A stretch of 64,000 nt of DNA from Hanleya hanleyi (lineage: Eukaryota; Mollusca; Polyplacophora; Lepidopleurida; Hanleyidae). The DNA lies in NCBI GenBank assembly GCA_036873755.1, contig JAVTVY010018877.1, forward strand, positions 1-64,000, given 5' to 3'. Of this stretch, positions 52,691 to 63,866 are shown piece by piece. Position 1 is the stretch's first letter, and each line of letters begins with the position of its first letter. Under the pieces are notes generated by a model. The model was not told where the DNA came from. It saw only the letters and a list, made by a program, of their open reading frames with translations, and did no database searches. Position numbers and translations under genes: made by a program.

Positions 52691-52735
52691 ATAATAATAA
52701 TAATAAATTATTAATAATAATAATAATACTTTATT
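52691..52735 (+). repeat. (ATA)n microsatellite
   Basis: ATAATAATAATAAATTATTA and onward; a (CA)n tract follows at 52790-52807. Confidence 0.9.
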
Positions 52736-52974
52736 TCATGAGGGAGATCAATTAGTACAGTACCAATCTTCCTTGAGTCCCTCTCTCTCACACACACACA
52801 CACACACTCATTGATATACATGTTTACAGCTGTACGAACATAATTATACAATAAAGATTTACTCATGTACAAACACATTAGGATTAGGGCATGGACAACA
52901 AATGTTAATGGATGAATGGACAGAACGCAACATCGCATCACTTGACCTCGTCTTCGACAGGCATATGAAAATGT

Positions 52975-54110
52975 GATTTTCTGATTTTTGGGTCACAGTT
53001 ACCTTGACCTTTGACTTTGACCTAAATTTTGGTACACGGCACTTCATCTTCCGTCAATGTATCAAAGAACACAAAAAAATCATGATTTTTATGAATTTCA
53101 TGATTTTGGGGGTCACAGTGATCTTGACGTTCGGCCTTGACCTACATTTTGGTATGTGACACATCATGTCCCCCTAATGAATCTACGGACACAAAACAAA
53201 GTAATTTTCAAAGATTTCTTGATTCTGGAGTCACAGTGACCTTGAATCCACTCACCAAATATTAGTAATTTTTAATGATTTCCTGATTTTTAGGTCATAC
53301 TGACCTTTGACCTTGATTCTGGTGTCGCAGTGATCTTGACTATTGACCTGGATCTAAATTTTGGTACATGACAAAACGGCTACCCGTAATTTCTCAATGG
53401 ACTCAAAAAATCATGATTTTTAACAATTTCATGATTTTGGGGTCACAGAGACCTTGACCTTTGACCTTGACCTACATTTTGATATGTGAAATATTGTGTC
53501 CCCCTAATGTATCTACTCATACAAAGAAATGTTATTTTTAATAATTTCCTGATTTTTGGGTCCGTGACCTTTGACCTTGACCTATATTTTGGTATGCGAC
53601 ACCTCGTTTCCTCCTATTGAATCCACTCACAAAAAATTAGAAATTTTTAATGATTTCCTGATTTTTCCGTGACATTGACCTTTGACCTCTGACCTCGACC
53701 TACATTTCGTATGCAACACATCGTTCCCCCCTAGGGCATCCACTCACCAAAAATTAGAACTGTAGATAGAAAACTGTCAATGATCAATGATTTCCTGATT
53801 TTAGGCAACAGTGACCTTTGACCTCTGACCGTGACCTCAATTTTGGTACGCAACACATCGTCTCCACCTAGCATATCCACTCATAAAAAATTGCAACTGT
53901 GGATAGAAAACGTTCACAGATATAGACCGGACACGAACACTTCAGTGATTTCCTGTTTTTTAGGCCAGTGACCTTTGACCTCTGACCTCGACCTTCATTT
54001 TGGTACGCGACACATCGTCTCCCCATAGGGTATCCACTCACCAAAAATTGGAGCTGTGGATAGGAAACTGTCCCAGATATAGACCGGACACGAGAACCGG
54101 ACAGACGGAC
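52975..54110 (+). repeat. GACCTTTGACCTTGACC array, about nine units
   Basis: Units of about 110-130 bp with GATTTCCTGATTTTTGGGTC, GTGACCTTTGACCTTGACCT, ATTTTGGTATGYGACACATC and CCTAATGTATCCACTCAC, ending in GACAGACGGACGGAAACCG. Related units lie at 19860-20260 and 28780-29270. Confidence 0.88.
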
Positions 54111-54263
54111 GGAAACCGCCATCACATAATACGTCCGCCTTTTGGGCGGGCGTATAATAAAAATGCAAAAACACCGACCGACCTCTGTGATTTTCACCAA
54201 AATCTTGCTCTCAACATTTTATTTTGTGAACCCTTCGCTTGCTTCAAGGGGACGTAACTCACC

Positions 54264-54377
54264 GAACCGCAGTTTCGCACTTTCCGCTCTCCGTACAGTG
54301 ATGTTTTAGACATAATATGTATTAAGAGCAACGTTAGCGACTATAATGTACCTCTGCAACGGAGCGGATATCCCAAA
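54264..54377. promoter_or_regulatory. Candidate divergent promoter
   Basis: On the minus strand GCGGTTCG|GTGAGT at 54263/54262 is a strong donor that could end a 5' UTR exon of the FAM3/ILEI gene, whose first coding exon has an upstream acceptor at 50759. On the plus strand a 106-codon ORF starts at 54378. The 114 bp between would hold both starts. No TATA box is seen; a CpG-containing GC-richer patch is. Inference only. Confidence 0.35.
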
Positions 54378-54698
54378 ATGGCCGGGACAATTTTATCCGT
54401 GTCTGCAGAGAAATGTAAATCAAGCGCTGAATCAATCATGATGTGCCAGCCAGGCGAAACATTCAAGGGACTTGTAGATAAGTTAAAATCGACTGAATGC
54501 GGGCCGATCATCCATTGTGTTTCCTGTGCCAAAGATGAAAGTGGACCATGGCACGAAGTTGACGACATGCCCATCGAAAAAACAGCTGTTTCGTTATTTG
54601 GACTAAAATATGTCAGAATTCGGTGCGAGTGCGACTGCCCATCTACACCACCACCGACTGTTACGGAGCAAAACGTGAGCAATGTTGATGTCTGCTAG
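54378..54698 (+). CDS. Hypothetical Cys-rich small protein, 106 aa
   Basis: ATG in good context (CCCAAAATGGCC) opens 106 codons to TAG. It starts M-A-G-T-I-L-S-V-S-A-E-K-C and has nine cysteines (13, 23, 41, 47, 50, 83, 85, 87, 106), with C-x2-C at 47-50 and C-E-C-D-C at 83-87, and a Pro/Thr tail. There is no signal peptide or membrane segment. I recognise no family; the alternating strands around 4-10 and 76-83 might suit a small beta-rich fold, but that is weak. AATAAA follows at 54887-54892. Splicing is possible: AAC|GTGAGC at 54675 is donor-like, and a CTGCAG acceptor at 54809 precedes a 26-bp exon-like segment ending CAG|GTATGG. So the C-terminus after Asn99 is uncertain. It sits just beyond the start of the minus-strand gene, head to head. 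Confidence 0.62.
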   Translation: MAGTILSVSAEKCKSSAESIMMCQPGETFKGLVDKLKSTECGPIIHCVSCAKDESGPWHEVDDMPIEKTAVSLFGLKYVRIRCECDCPSTPPPTVTEQNVSNVDVC

Positions 54699-54886
54699 CA
54701 AACGTCAAACACTTCCAGCGAAAAGGTAGTGTTATCCGACAAGTACAACAACAACATCGTTTTCGTCATCCGGATGCTGGAAGTTTTTTTCTTTTCGCTT
54801 CAACTGCAGAGACAGAAGGGTCTTATTTGATTCAGGTATGGCACCTATGCTGGATATTACCCGTACTTTTTCATTTTCTTTATTTC

Positions 54887-54892
54887 AATAAA
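54887..54892 (+). terminator. Polyadenylation signal AATAAA
   Basis: A canonical AATAAA hexamer about 190 bp after the stop of the 106-codon ORF. AT-rich surroundings make chance occurrence possible. Confidence 0.4.
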
Positions 54893-55294
54893 GGATATTA
54901 TTAAAGGTAATCTGTATTGAAGTCATGGATGGAAATCTGTATGGAAATTTCTAGTTTCCTACCTTACTGTCATATTGAAGAAAAATATATAGAACTTTAT
55001 TTGGTAGCAGCTGGATGCAACACCTATCATTATTTCCATTCTGTATATCACACACAATGATCCCAAGAATAACAAAGCCATTTTTTTTGTATTTAAGGCA
55101 TTTATTTTTACACAAGTTTGGTTAGCATATTGAATAAGTATGATGGATATTCAGTACATCTTTGCAATATTTTGATTGGGCAAAGAAAATAAAAAAGCAA
55201 AAAAAAAAAAAAAGAAGCAAAAAAACCCACCAAACCCCTACCTGGATTTTTTTTAAGCCGTTACCAGAAACACAGAATTATTTTTAATAGGCCT

Positions 55295-55690
55295 TAGGAG
55301 GATTAGTCCGGACAAAATTGTTTCTACATGGGAATAGATCCTGGAAATAGCAAAGTCCTATAAAGTTCAAAACGTCATAAATATGTCAAAAATTATAATT
55401 TTGCCTTGTAAATACGACAGGCACATCTTCAAATCATAGGTAACACATAGGTAAAGTTTCATTAAAATAGAAGCAAAATCTTAGGAGAAGTCCGGACAAA
55501 ATTGTCTCTACATGAGAATAGATCCTGAAAATGGCAAAGTCCTTTAAAGTTCAAAACGTCATAAATATGTCAAAATTTATAATTTTACATGCACATCTTC
55601 AAATCATAGGTAACACATATATAAAGTTTCCTTAAAATAGAAGCAAAATCTTAGGAGGAGTAGTCCGGACAAAATTGTATCTACAGACAG
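55295..55690 (+). repeat. About 180-bp tandem repeat
   Basis: Two full units and the start of a third: AGTCCGGACAAAATTGT at about 55304, 55485 and 55660, each followed by CTACATGRGAATAGATCCTG or a GACAGATG tract. It ends in AACAGATGGACAGACGGAC. Confidence 0.85.
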
Positions 55691-55739
55691 ATGAACAGAT
55701 GGACAGACGGACAAGCCGATTCCAGTATATGGCAATGTA

Positions 55740-57042
55740 TGGTAAGTTCCCTAAAGTATTCGCAACCTTAAGTAAATTCGATAACGGGCATTTTTCGCCA
55801 AGTCATGTGACACTGTTCCCTAAGTAATCGAAAACGGCCCATTCGCGAAAAACCGCGGTCCTAACTATTCGAAAATCCCCCATTTACCGTGGTCGCGAGA
55901 TTGATGTGGGCTTATGTAGTTGTGCGATAGAAAAACTTCCAGATCAGCGAGTTTTCTTAGAATTAGTATTTGATAAACCTTGCAAACTTTTTGAGCATTT
56001 TGAACATAACCAATTGTAACAACTACGTTGATTTTCATTATGTCTCAAACGAAATGTATCCAATGTTTGAACGGCGATTTCTCATGGTCATCAAATTGAG
56101 AATATTGCCCGTTTACGGGGACGTTCTATATTAAAATTGCCCATTGAAGAGAGAGAGAGAGAGAATTAGGGTTTAACGTCGCATTCAGCAATATTTCAGC
56201 TATATAGCGAAAGCATACCTTCGATATTATACTGAAAATATCAAAATGAAGAACTGGAAGTTAGGTTTCATTCGGTCTTAACAAAATATATTGCTGAAGT
56301 TTGACCAGACATTTGAATTATGGATTTTCTAAGTCGCGGGGTAGAGATCATTGTCGGTTACATGGTCACACGATGTAAACCTGGTCTGTTGGCAAATATT
56401 TCCGTATACATACACATATTTCTTTTTATTAAACACAGAAAGTTTATTCTAACATCAAGTTTTCTACATCTGTGAGCGTCCTGTTCATGGACTACTCAAC
56501 AACGCTGCCATTGCTGTTGTTCATTCATAGTGATTTTTGCCGTTCCAACTGATATCCAAATATACTGCCATCTTTCGATTTACGATCAATCCCATTTTGG
56601 GGTAAATATACGATAGGATGATTTTCTGACTGAACTATTATCCCCGAATCTCGAGAGGTACACGATCTGAATGAAATACAATCGCACATGGTCGGGATAT
56701 AGTTACATTAATTTTGGCGACTGTTTGCCATGTGCGCCTCACACAAAAACCAGAAACGCGCATGTTTGGGTCCGACTTCGGATTTCTTTTTCCGTTTGAC
56801 ACGAATGTTGAGATTCCCAGCTATGATACTGAAAACATATTTTTGTACTGTTCAGACAAAAATAATTTAACTAGAGCCTATGGGCTTTAATGAGATCTGG
56901 TAGCTGGGTTATTGGGGGATACGTTTGTAATGAAATAAACCCACAATTTTATATTTAATTTCAAGCTAGGCACAGGTGGCACCAGGCACGAATGTATGTG
57001 GATAAAAGGCAATCACAAGTTACATCCTGTGACAAGGTATAT
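55740..57042. other. Intergenic stretch without a gene
   Basis: Unique-looking sequence with a (GA)n tract and the dispersed repeat AGGGTTTAACGTCGCATTCA (about 56150-56210), also seen decayed near 25715 and 27455. No exon or ORF of note. Confidence 0.5.
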
Positions 57043-59263
57043 GAAGGGCCGTTCGCGCCATAAACGCATCCTTTAAATGTTTTAACTTGAACCAACCAAT
57101 CAGATGTTATGAACTGACATTTTCCTGGCAAACGTTTCCAGTTGTAAATTCGCGACTTCAGACGTTTCCTGTCAAAAGAAAAATTCGGTCTTTTAAAGGT
57201 TTCCGTTTAAAAGGATAACGTTTCCGGTTGTGATCATCCAATCAGATTTTTTATTTGGGTCGCGTGTATTCCAACATCTACACCAACACGTGCAAATCTT
57301 CACTGGCAAACGTTTCCAGTATGTAGTGTATTTTAACCAATGAAAACCGTTCTTACAAATACGGTTTTGGAGAATATCTTTGGCACCGGAACAATTTTCG
57401 AAGGACATGATGCACGGTGGGCATGAGGAATACAATATGCGCGAATATTTGTAAGGGTTATTTTGATTGGTTCAAACAGACTACATAGCGGAAACGTTTT
57501 GCCAGTGGACACGTGTTGATGCTGAGGTTTGAACATACGTGGCAGCAATAAAAAAATCTGACTGGACGGTCACAACCGGTAACGATTTCCCTTAACTCAT
57601 TCAGTACCGAGCCTCATTTCTGGCCTCAGTACCAGTAGCTCCACAGCTGAGTCTCAACGTGTGCAGTGCACAAATGTCCATCACAGAAGCTGTCGACCAA
57701 AAGTTCATTTCAAAAATATTTTGTTTATGAAAGTGAATAAAATTTGAAACTTTATATCTCCATGAAATACACAAGCATCAGAAGTTGTGTTTGTGTTATT
57801 TTTATAATTATATACATGAAATTATGCATGCAAATTTCATGAAAATGTTTTTATCTGTTTGAAAAAAATGTTTCAACAAAAAAAACATCGAAATTGTCAT
57901 GGTCTGGTTTCAGATGTACGTAATCTCTGACTGGTAAAATTTATAGCTGATTGTAGTATCCATTCCCTGGATAAAGATGATAATTTCCTCATTTTATTTC
58001 ATCCACATATAACTTATAAATTAAAGTTTTTATCTGGTAGAAATTCCGTTGATAGTCATTATATTACGCGCAAAATAATGAAGCAGAAGGGTTTTTTTCT
58101 CGTCTGATTCAATCGCGTCCGTGCTCCGTTTCCCTGAACCGATTTCAATGAATGACGCATCATTGTAAAGCCCATTCATTCAGCTTTCTTCTCGTAGTAC
58201 AATCTCCATCGGATGGCCAGTGAAACGAAAGATTTGATTGGATTGAAAACAGTGTTCACGAAACGATCTTTCTGATAAGCCCGCTGTTTTGGGCAAGTGG
58301 ATTGGATAAGAGCATTCACGTCACAAGGCGAGCCAATCGGATTGCCTCATTCATCGCGGGTTTGTTTGGAGAAATAAAAACAGAAAAGATGGTGCGAAAT
58401 TCTGACAAGTTGGTGTCGGACAATAGCGAAATATTTGGGAAATAAATTTACCAAACGTATACGATCGTAGGAATTCTCAACAATGGATATATACCTATAC
58501 CTTGACAGAAAATTTGACAGAAAATTTGACAGAAAATATCTCGTGAATTCGTCAGATTTCTCAAGGAATCGGATGCCACTTCAAGGTATTTGAACATTTG
58601 CAAATGTCGGCCAAAACTGTGCGATTTTCTCACAGATCTCTTCTCGGAATATAGTTTTATTTCGTTATATTTTTCATTCAATACGAAAATGCTTTATATA
58701 TAATCGGATAGATAGCGATCTTATATTTCGATATATGTATGGTTTACGTGATATTTCTTCCTGAATAGACCAGGAAAACAAGAATTCCAACAGCCGTGTA
58801 TACGGCCGACTTCATTTTGGAAATTTTCGTGATTTTATTTTTTATCTGCGTTTTCAAACAACGATCTTGAAATAATTTTTCTGTTAGTCAAATCCAAATT
58901 TCGGAAATTGTTACGAGAGAAAATAAGCTTCGTAAATATATAGGCCTTTAATTACATTTGACAATGCTTAGATATGAAAATTCTATTTTCCCACGACAGT
59001 TATGTTTTGCGCCATATGGCGTCGATGGGGTTGAGGAGGCCCAGATCTGTGACGCCAAATGGCGCTTACGGTACCGAATGAGTTAAACCGGAAACGTTTA
59101 AAAGTCTCGAATATTACTACTGGAAACGTTTGTCTTTTGACAGGAAACGTCTAAAGTATTGGACGTTACAACAGCAAACGTTTGCTTTTGGACAGGATTG
59201 GTTGGTGCAAGTTAAATGTTTAAATTTATTAAACGTTTGGATTTATGGCGCGAACGGCCCTTC
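57043..59263. mobile_element. Outer 2.2-kb TIR element built from AAACGTTTCC repeats
   Basis: GGGCCGTTCGCGCCATAAA at 57046 is matched inverted at 59242-59260, and similarity continues inward (AACCAACCAATC at 57092; GATTGGTTGGTGC at 59198). The motif AAACGTTTCCRG recurs in both orientations in both halves, at least eight times. Without the inner insertion it would be about 730 bp. No ORF of note. The target duplication is unclear. Confidence 0.78.
57596..59082. mobile_element. Inner 1.49-kb TTAA-flanked element nested in the outer one
   Basis: It starts CTCATTCAGTACCGAG, ends CGGTACCGAATGAG, and is flanked by TTAA at 57592-57595 and 59083-59086. The flanking outer sequence rejoins cleanly. 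TTAA target use suits piggyBac-type insertion, though the ends start CTC, not CCC. AT-rich inside, with no transposase seen; CCATATGGCGTCGATGG and GCCAAATGGCGC lie near the right end. Confidence 0.78.
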
Positions 59264-59314
59264 TTAAAAGGTACTGACATAATGAAGTTGAACACCAAAG
59301 AAAGGCAGTCCTAG

Positions 59315-59395
59315 GATAAAAGTAACTCCGAAAATGGAAGCCGAAATATAGAATATTATATCACAATGACTTCCATTTTCGGAGTTACTTTTATC
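59315..59395. repeat. Perfect 26-bp inverted repeat (hairpin)
   Basis: Arms at 59315-59340 and 59370-59395 are exact complements (GATAAAAGTAACTCCGAAAA and onward) around a 29-bp loop. It would form a stable stem if transcribed. Confidence 0.75.
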
Positions 59396-59505
59396 GTAGT
59401 TTATGTGAAATTGATCTGTGGGAACAATGAAAGGTAGTCCTATAATGAGGGAAGTTGCACACGTTACGCTAACCATGTGTTACCCAATTAATTTCCGTCC
59501 AATTA

Positions 59506-59701
59506 CTCTCTAAAAACAGTTGTGTACCAAAAGTACACAAACTGTGTACCCTAGGTACACATCGCTGTAACAAAATTGAACATCTACAATCACTGTGTAG
59601 CTGTGATACACAATTTGTGTAGAAAAAGTACACAAATTGTGTACTCCTGATACACATTTTTTGTAGATGTGCAATTCTGTACACAATTGTTTTTTTCAGA
59701 G
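59506..59701. mobile_element. 196-bp MITE flanked by TA
   Basis: It begins CTCTAAAAACAGTTGTGTAC and ends with the inverted GTACACAATTGTTTTTTTC and AGAG, with TA on both sides, the Tc1/mariner target. Inside, TGTGTAC/GTACACA recurs about eight times in both orientations. Confidence 0.72.
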
Positions 59702-60990
59702 TAGACACTACAGTAGGTGCTCATCTAACCTTGACTCAACCAAAATAGCTGAATTTTGTTCTTTATCTTGATACATAATTCCTCCAATACGTCAGTTCGG
59801 GATTCCAGATGAACACCATGACCACCATGTTAATTTAACCAGCATAAAGAAAGCAATATGATACCTTCTTTAACATGGTATTGTTGGTGTTGCGTTGAAA
59901 CTGCAAACTGACCTGTTAAGAATTCGATGGAAAAAGGGGCCAGTGGAATGAAGTCTAGGCCTAAATACCCACAGGGGATTAAGGTCAGTTTGTACAGAAC
60001 ATACATGTACCTAGGGGTAAATAAGAGAGATTATACCTAGGGGTAAATAGAGATTGATTTAGTGTTATGAGTGAGAAGGGCTGGACATCAAGGTTGATGA
60101 TGGTTATGTCACAAGTTAGGATAAGACAAGATATGTAAATTAAACTTTCTGGATATCCCACAGGTTGACTGGTGGAGTACAAGATAGGAAAAGATTCTAA
60201 GATATGTTACAGCTTGCTCTTGTGAGAAAAGCAAACAGTGGCCTGCAAAGGTGATAATGAGACAATGGTGGCCAGGTTGGCTGCTATGGTAGTGCATCTC
60301 TCACATATACACCTAACCAGCTAAACTGTATAATTTCCTCAGCAGAGTCCAAGCTTTGGTAAAGTGACGATACCAGTCTGCCATACTTTAGAGCGTATTA
60401 ATCTCATATTTTGTGGGAAAACAATGAACAGAGTAATATTTAATGCAGACAAGGGATCAAATATATGCCAAATGACTATTAGTGACTAAATATAGACATA
60501 CAAAAGCCTTTCAACCACTAAGGATCCCCAAAACTCATCTCTGTGGAACTACTTTTATGCAGCGTAAGGCTATCCTGTGAGTCGGTTTGCACTTTTTTCC
60601 ATTTCCCTACAGCATTCTAAAGAGCCTCTGGCTTACGCCAGATCTAAAAAACGTATCATTTCCAACGAACGCGGCGATTCAAAATAGTTTACGGCCGTAG
60701 AATTTGCGGTTATGTATATACCGAAAAACGTTTGGGCTCTGATATTCAACTTTTCAGGAGCAAGCAAACTGTGATAAATAATTAATCTACCAAACATAAA
60801 CTGAATAGAAATTTGTTGTCATCTTTCTTTTCCAGATGGGGATTTATATCGGGTGTAAACCCCCTATTTTGGACATGGCGAAACAGTGTAATAGACAACC
60901 AGACGCATAACGTAATACAGACTGCATAACGCTGGAAAGACATTCAAATAGCCCAAGCGCAAGTTTGGCCCACGTGCTATGCTATCCAAG

Positions 60991-62495
60991 CAAGGGCGTA
61001 GACAAGTTGTCAGGTTTGGGGGGCTTGAGAGGGGGAGAGTCTGAGAGGGGGGTATCCACCCTGGCAGCTTAAGAAATTTTTTTGAAACTTGGTAGATTGG
61101 CACTCTCTGGGAGCATCTGAGCAGTATAACATTGTAACAACTGAACTTTGATTTATGCCAAAATGTCTCATAACAATGGCGATCACTACATTGATAAACG
61201 TTACAAGCTGAAATGATCATTCAGTCTCGGGTTTGCACTATAATTCAAGTTAATCCTTAGACAATACTATCCTGCCCCGATAGCAGCGGAATGGCTGCAT
61301 TGACGCGTGGCTGAGCACATGAGCTCTGGTTCATTAATCAGGTTGCCTTTGCTATCTTTTTAACATTAATCGATGATAACTGGGCTATTTTCTACCTGCA
61401 GTTGTCGGACTTATCAAAAATGTTAGCTTAGTGGTCCTTTCTTGGAATAGTAGGAAAACTTATCCATATGTACCACATTTACACCAGTTAACAGTGACTT
61501 CAGGTCTACTGTGGGCTGTCCCGGATAATATATCTCAGACGTTTTCGGTGATATGTCTCGGACAATTTATCCGACCAATCTCACGTTCGGCTATTTCCGT
61601 ATTGGCGGAACTTAGCTTTCTCAGCTAAAGTGAGTTCTGGGGCTAGATTGTTTATCGGACAGCATTGAAACTTCACACAGTAGATAATAAATACTAAATT
61701 TATTTCAAAGTACCACCAAAATCCTTCCAGTGGTTCTCCATAAATCGCGAAAACGTTAGATGGGAGATTTGTGAGTTATATTTTTGACGAAATAACGTCA
61801 GGCCTGCATGTTATAACAATGGCAGATCAAAGTCAAAGTCATGGTGGCTCCAAAATGACATGGTATCGGTGATTTTCGTCAATTCTCAACAGATTCTAAT
61901 GAAAGACAGGAATAAAATTAATGTTTTTTAGTTTATATACTGTGAGAATTTTCAATGTTGTACGATAAATTGTCTCCGAAATATCACCGGAAACGTACTG
62001 AGATTTATTATCTGGAACAGACAGTAGGTTTATTTCTAGAGTTCCTATATGAAAAGTAGTTGAGAGTTTGTATCTCTTGTTTGTGAATAAAGAAATACTG
62101 AACAAATGACCGGGATCTCAAATGAGAAATAAAACAACTTAATAGTGAAAAATTTACGAAAAATTATGCTCAACTGAAGTTTTGATGTTTTTCGCCCAAA
62201 TTGATTGGAATTGGAGCACACTATTCCATTCTCGGAGACGATCGCAAAAAGATTTGAGCCCGAAATCGTCAATCTATGGCTTAGGTCACTGATCAATTGC
62301 AACCTTATTTTAGGCCTAACATGCCTAATGGTATGCACTGGCGGTGATAAGTTTACTTCTCGTGTATTAATTGAATAATATACGTGATCTTCTATGCTAT
62401 GTTAGCTTTCTTTTTCTTTCTTTCTTTATTTTTTTTGTTTGTTTTTGTTTGGGTTTTTTTGCCAGCCGTCAAGCCCCCAGTTGTCTACGCCCTTG
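60991..62495. mobile_element. 1.5-kb TIR element with 5-bp target duplication, containing another element
   Basis: Ends CAAGGGCGTAGACAA and its complement (62481-62495), with CCAAG outside both (60986-60990, 62496-62500). Inward, GGGGGGCTTGAGAGGGGGAG pairs with CGTCAAGCCCCCAG. A pyrimidine-rich tract lies near 62405-62460. No transposase seen. Confidence 0.76.
61516..62020. mobile_element. MITE nested inside the 60991-62495 element
   Basis: Ends CTGTCCCGGATAATATATC and TTATTATCTGGAACAG, related throughout to 13931-14354. Compared with that copy it has about 80 extra bases near 61575-61655, bounded by TTATCSGA-like sequence. Confidence 0.68.
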
Positions 62496-63623
62496 CCAAG
62501 TATTGATCACGTGATGTTAGTGAGGCGGGAAAATGTACAACCAACACGTGGCATGTTGAAACTTTCACTCTATAGACCACACCCAATTCTATAAAAGTAT
62601 TTTCATACATTTTTTAATCAAGGATACATTGAATTGTTAGAAAGGGCAAGCAATTCATGTCTTTTGTTTAGCCCCTATCCATGGCTGGATGAGCTTGTTC
62701 CAGCTGGGAAGATTGTACATCGTCTCAGACGAGTTGGCCCTGATATGGACTTTCAAATAGTGTCGGGCGCTTGATTAATTTGCTGTTCGTTTTATTGACA
62801 TAAACAGTTTGAAAAGCCCTTCCACAATATTTCCCTATGAAGAGCAATCAAGATATTATTAGGTTTGATTCTCATTATGAAAATGACGTAATCTGTGTTT
62901 CTTCATTAGATCGTTTATATATTTTCCTGCAAACATCATTGGCGTCGCCTTGTCTTCTCGGCCGTGACAAAAATTCTGCAAGGTTTCAAGCATGTCCTGA
63001 AGAGAAAATAAAGACGAGAGATCCTGAAGGATCTTGGCGCCCACCATTGTCCGATAATTGTAAGCTAATGACAAGAGGATCTTTTTGTCCATTGTTACTA
63101 AGAACAAACGATTGATTTGTAATTTTATTTACAGAATTTCGAACCTGAGCGAAAAAGATCGAAAAAGGGATACTGGAAAACACCAAGATATCATCTTTCT
63201 AAGTTTAAGGAGTTTCAAGATTTCTAGAAACTGTTCTTATGTCAGTTGTTATAGTACAAGAGAAAGGAGCAAAGTTAGTGTGAAAGTGAAAGTCCGGAGG
63301 ATCATTCGTCTTCGTTTTGTAGTATTTTTTTTTTTGCACATGTCATCATTGGGTACTGGAAGCGAAGACAAATCTCTTTGACCCTTTGGCATGAGCCATG
63401 AAACATTTTAAGATTTTATAATTAGGAACGAATGCTAATTCTGTTCTGTTCACTGGGCTAGTTTGAGATATCTCTTTTAAGACACCATGCTCGAAAATAG
63501 TAAGATGGTACATGTACAATACTTAATACTGAAGGGATCCGCGCAGTAATGGTGAAACTTTGAAAGTGTCTGAATCCTGATTATCTCCCTTGGATCAGAA
63601 CACGCAGTAGTCTAAAGTTGTAA
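62496..63623. other. Intergenic stretch without a confident gene
   Basis: A few short open stretches (62837-63115, 63085-63381) look like chance. A T-run lies at 63328. No repeat with clear borders is seen. Confidence 0.45.
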
Positions 63624-63866
63624 CGTTGTGTCACAAGAGTGACGTCCCTTCATGTAGCCGACCCGTCGGCAGACGAAACAGTTCACTGGACTAAGAAAAA
63701 TGATTTAAAATTTAAAGAAATACATTTTAATTCCGAATTATTTGAATTCCTTGATATGGAAGGTGAAGGTATGGATATTCTCTATAGACACTATATAGAA
63801 TATGTCCCACCGTTTGATCCGCCGACTCGTGTGATGCAACGTCACAACTCGGGAATACCGTATTAA
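63624..63866 (+). CDS. Possible terminal exon, hypothetical protein
   Basis: Open from 63624 to TAA at 63864-63866, with no ATG near its start, so it would be a last exon (an AAG border exists near 63636). It is acidic and protein-like in composition: E-L-F-E-F-L-D-M-E-G-E-G-M-D-I-L then Y-V-P-P-F-D-P-P-T-R-V-M, ending S-G-I-P-Y. I recognise no family and no upstream exon was found. It could also be a transposon gene remnant. Confidence 0.3.
   Translation, partial: RCVTRVTSLHVADPSADETVHWTKKNDLKFKEIHFNSELFEFLDMEGEGMDILYRHYIEYVPPFDPPTRVMQRHNSGIPY

Noticed and set aside
63085..63381. 98-codon plus-strand ORF
   Set aside because: Basic and T-run-derived Phe at the end, no start context or domain; probably chance.
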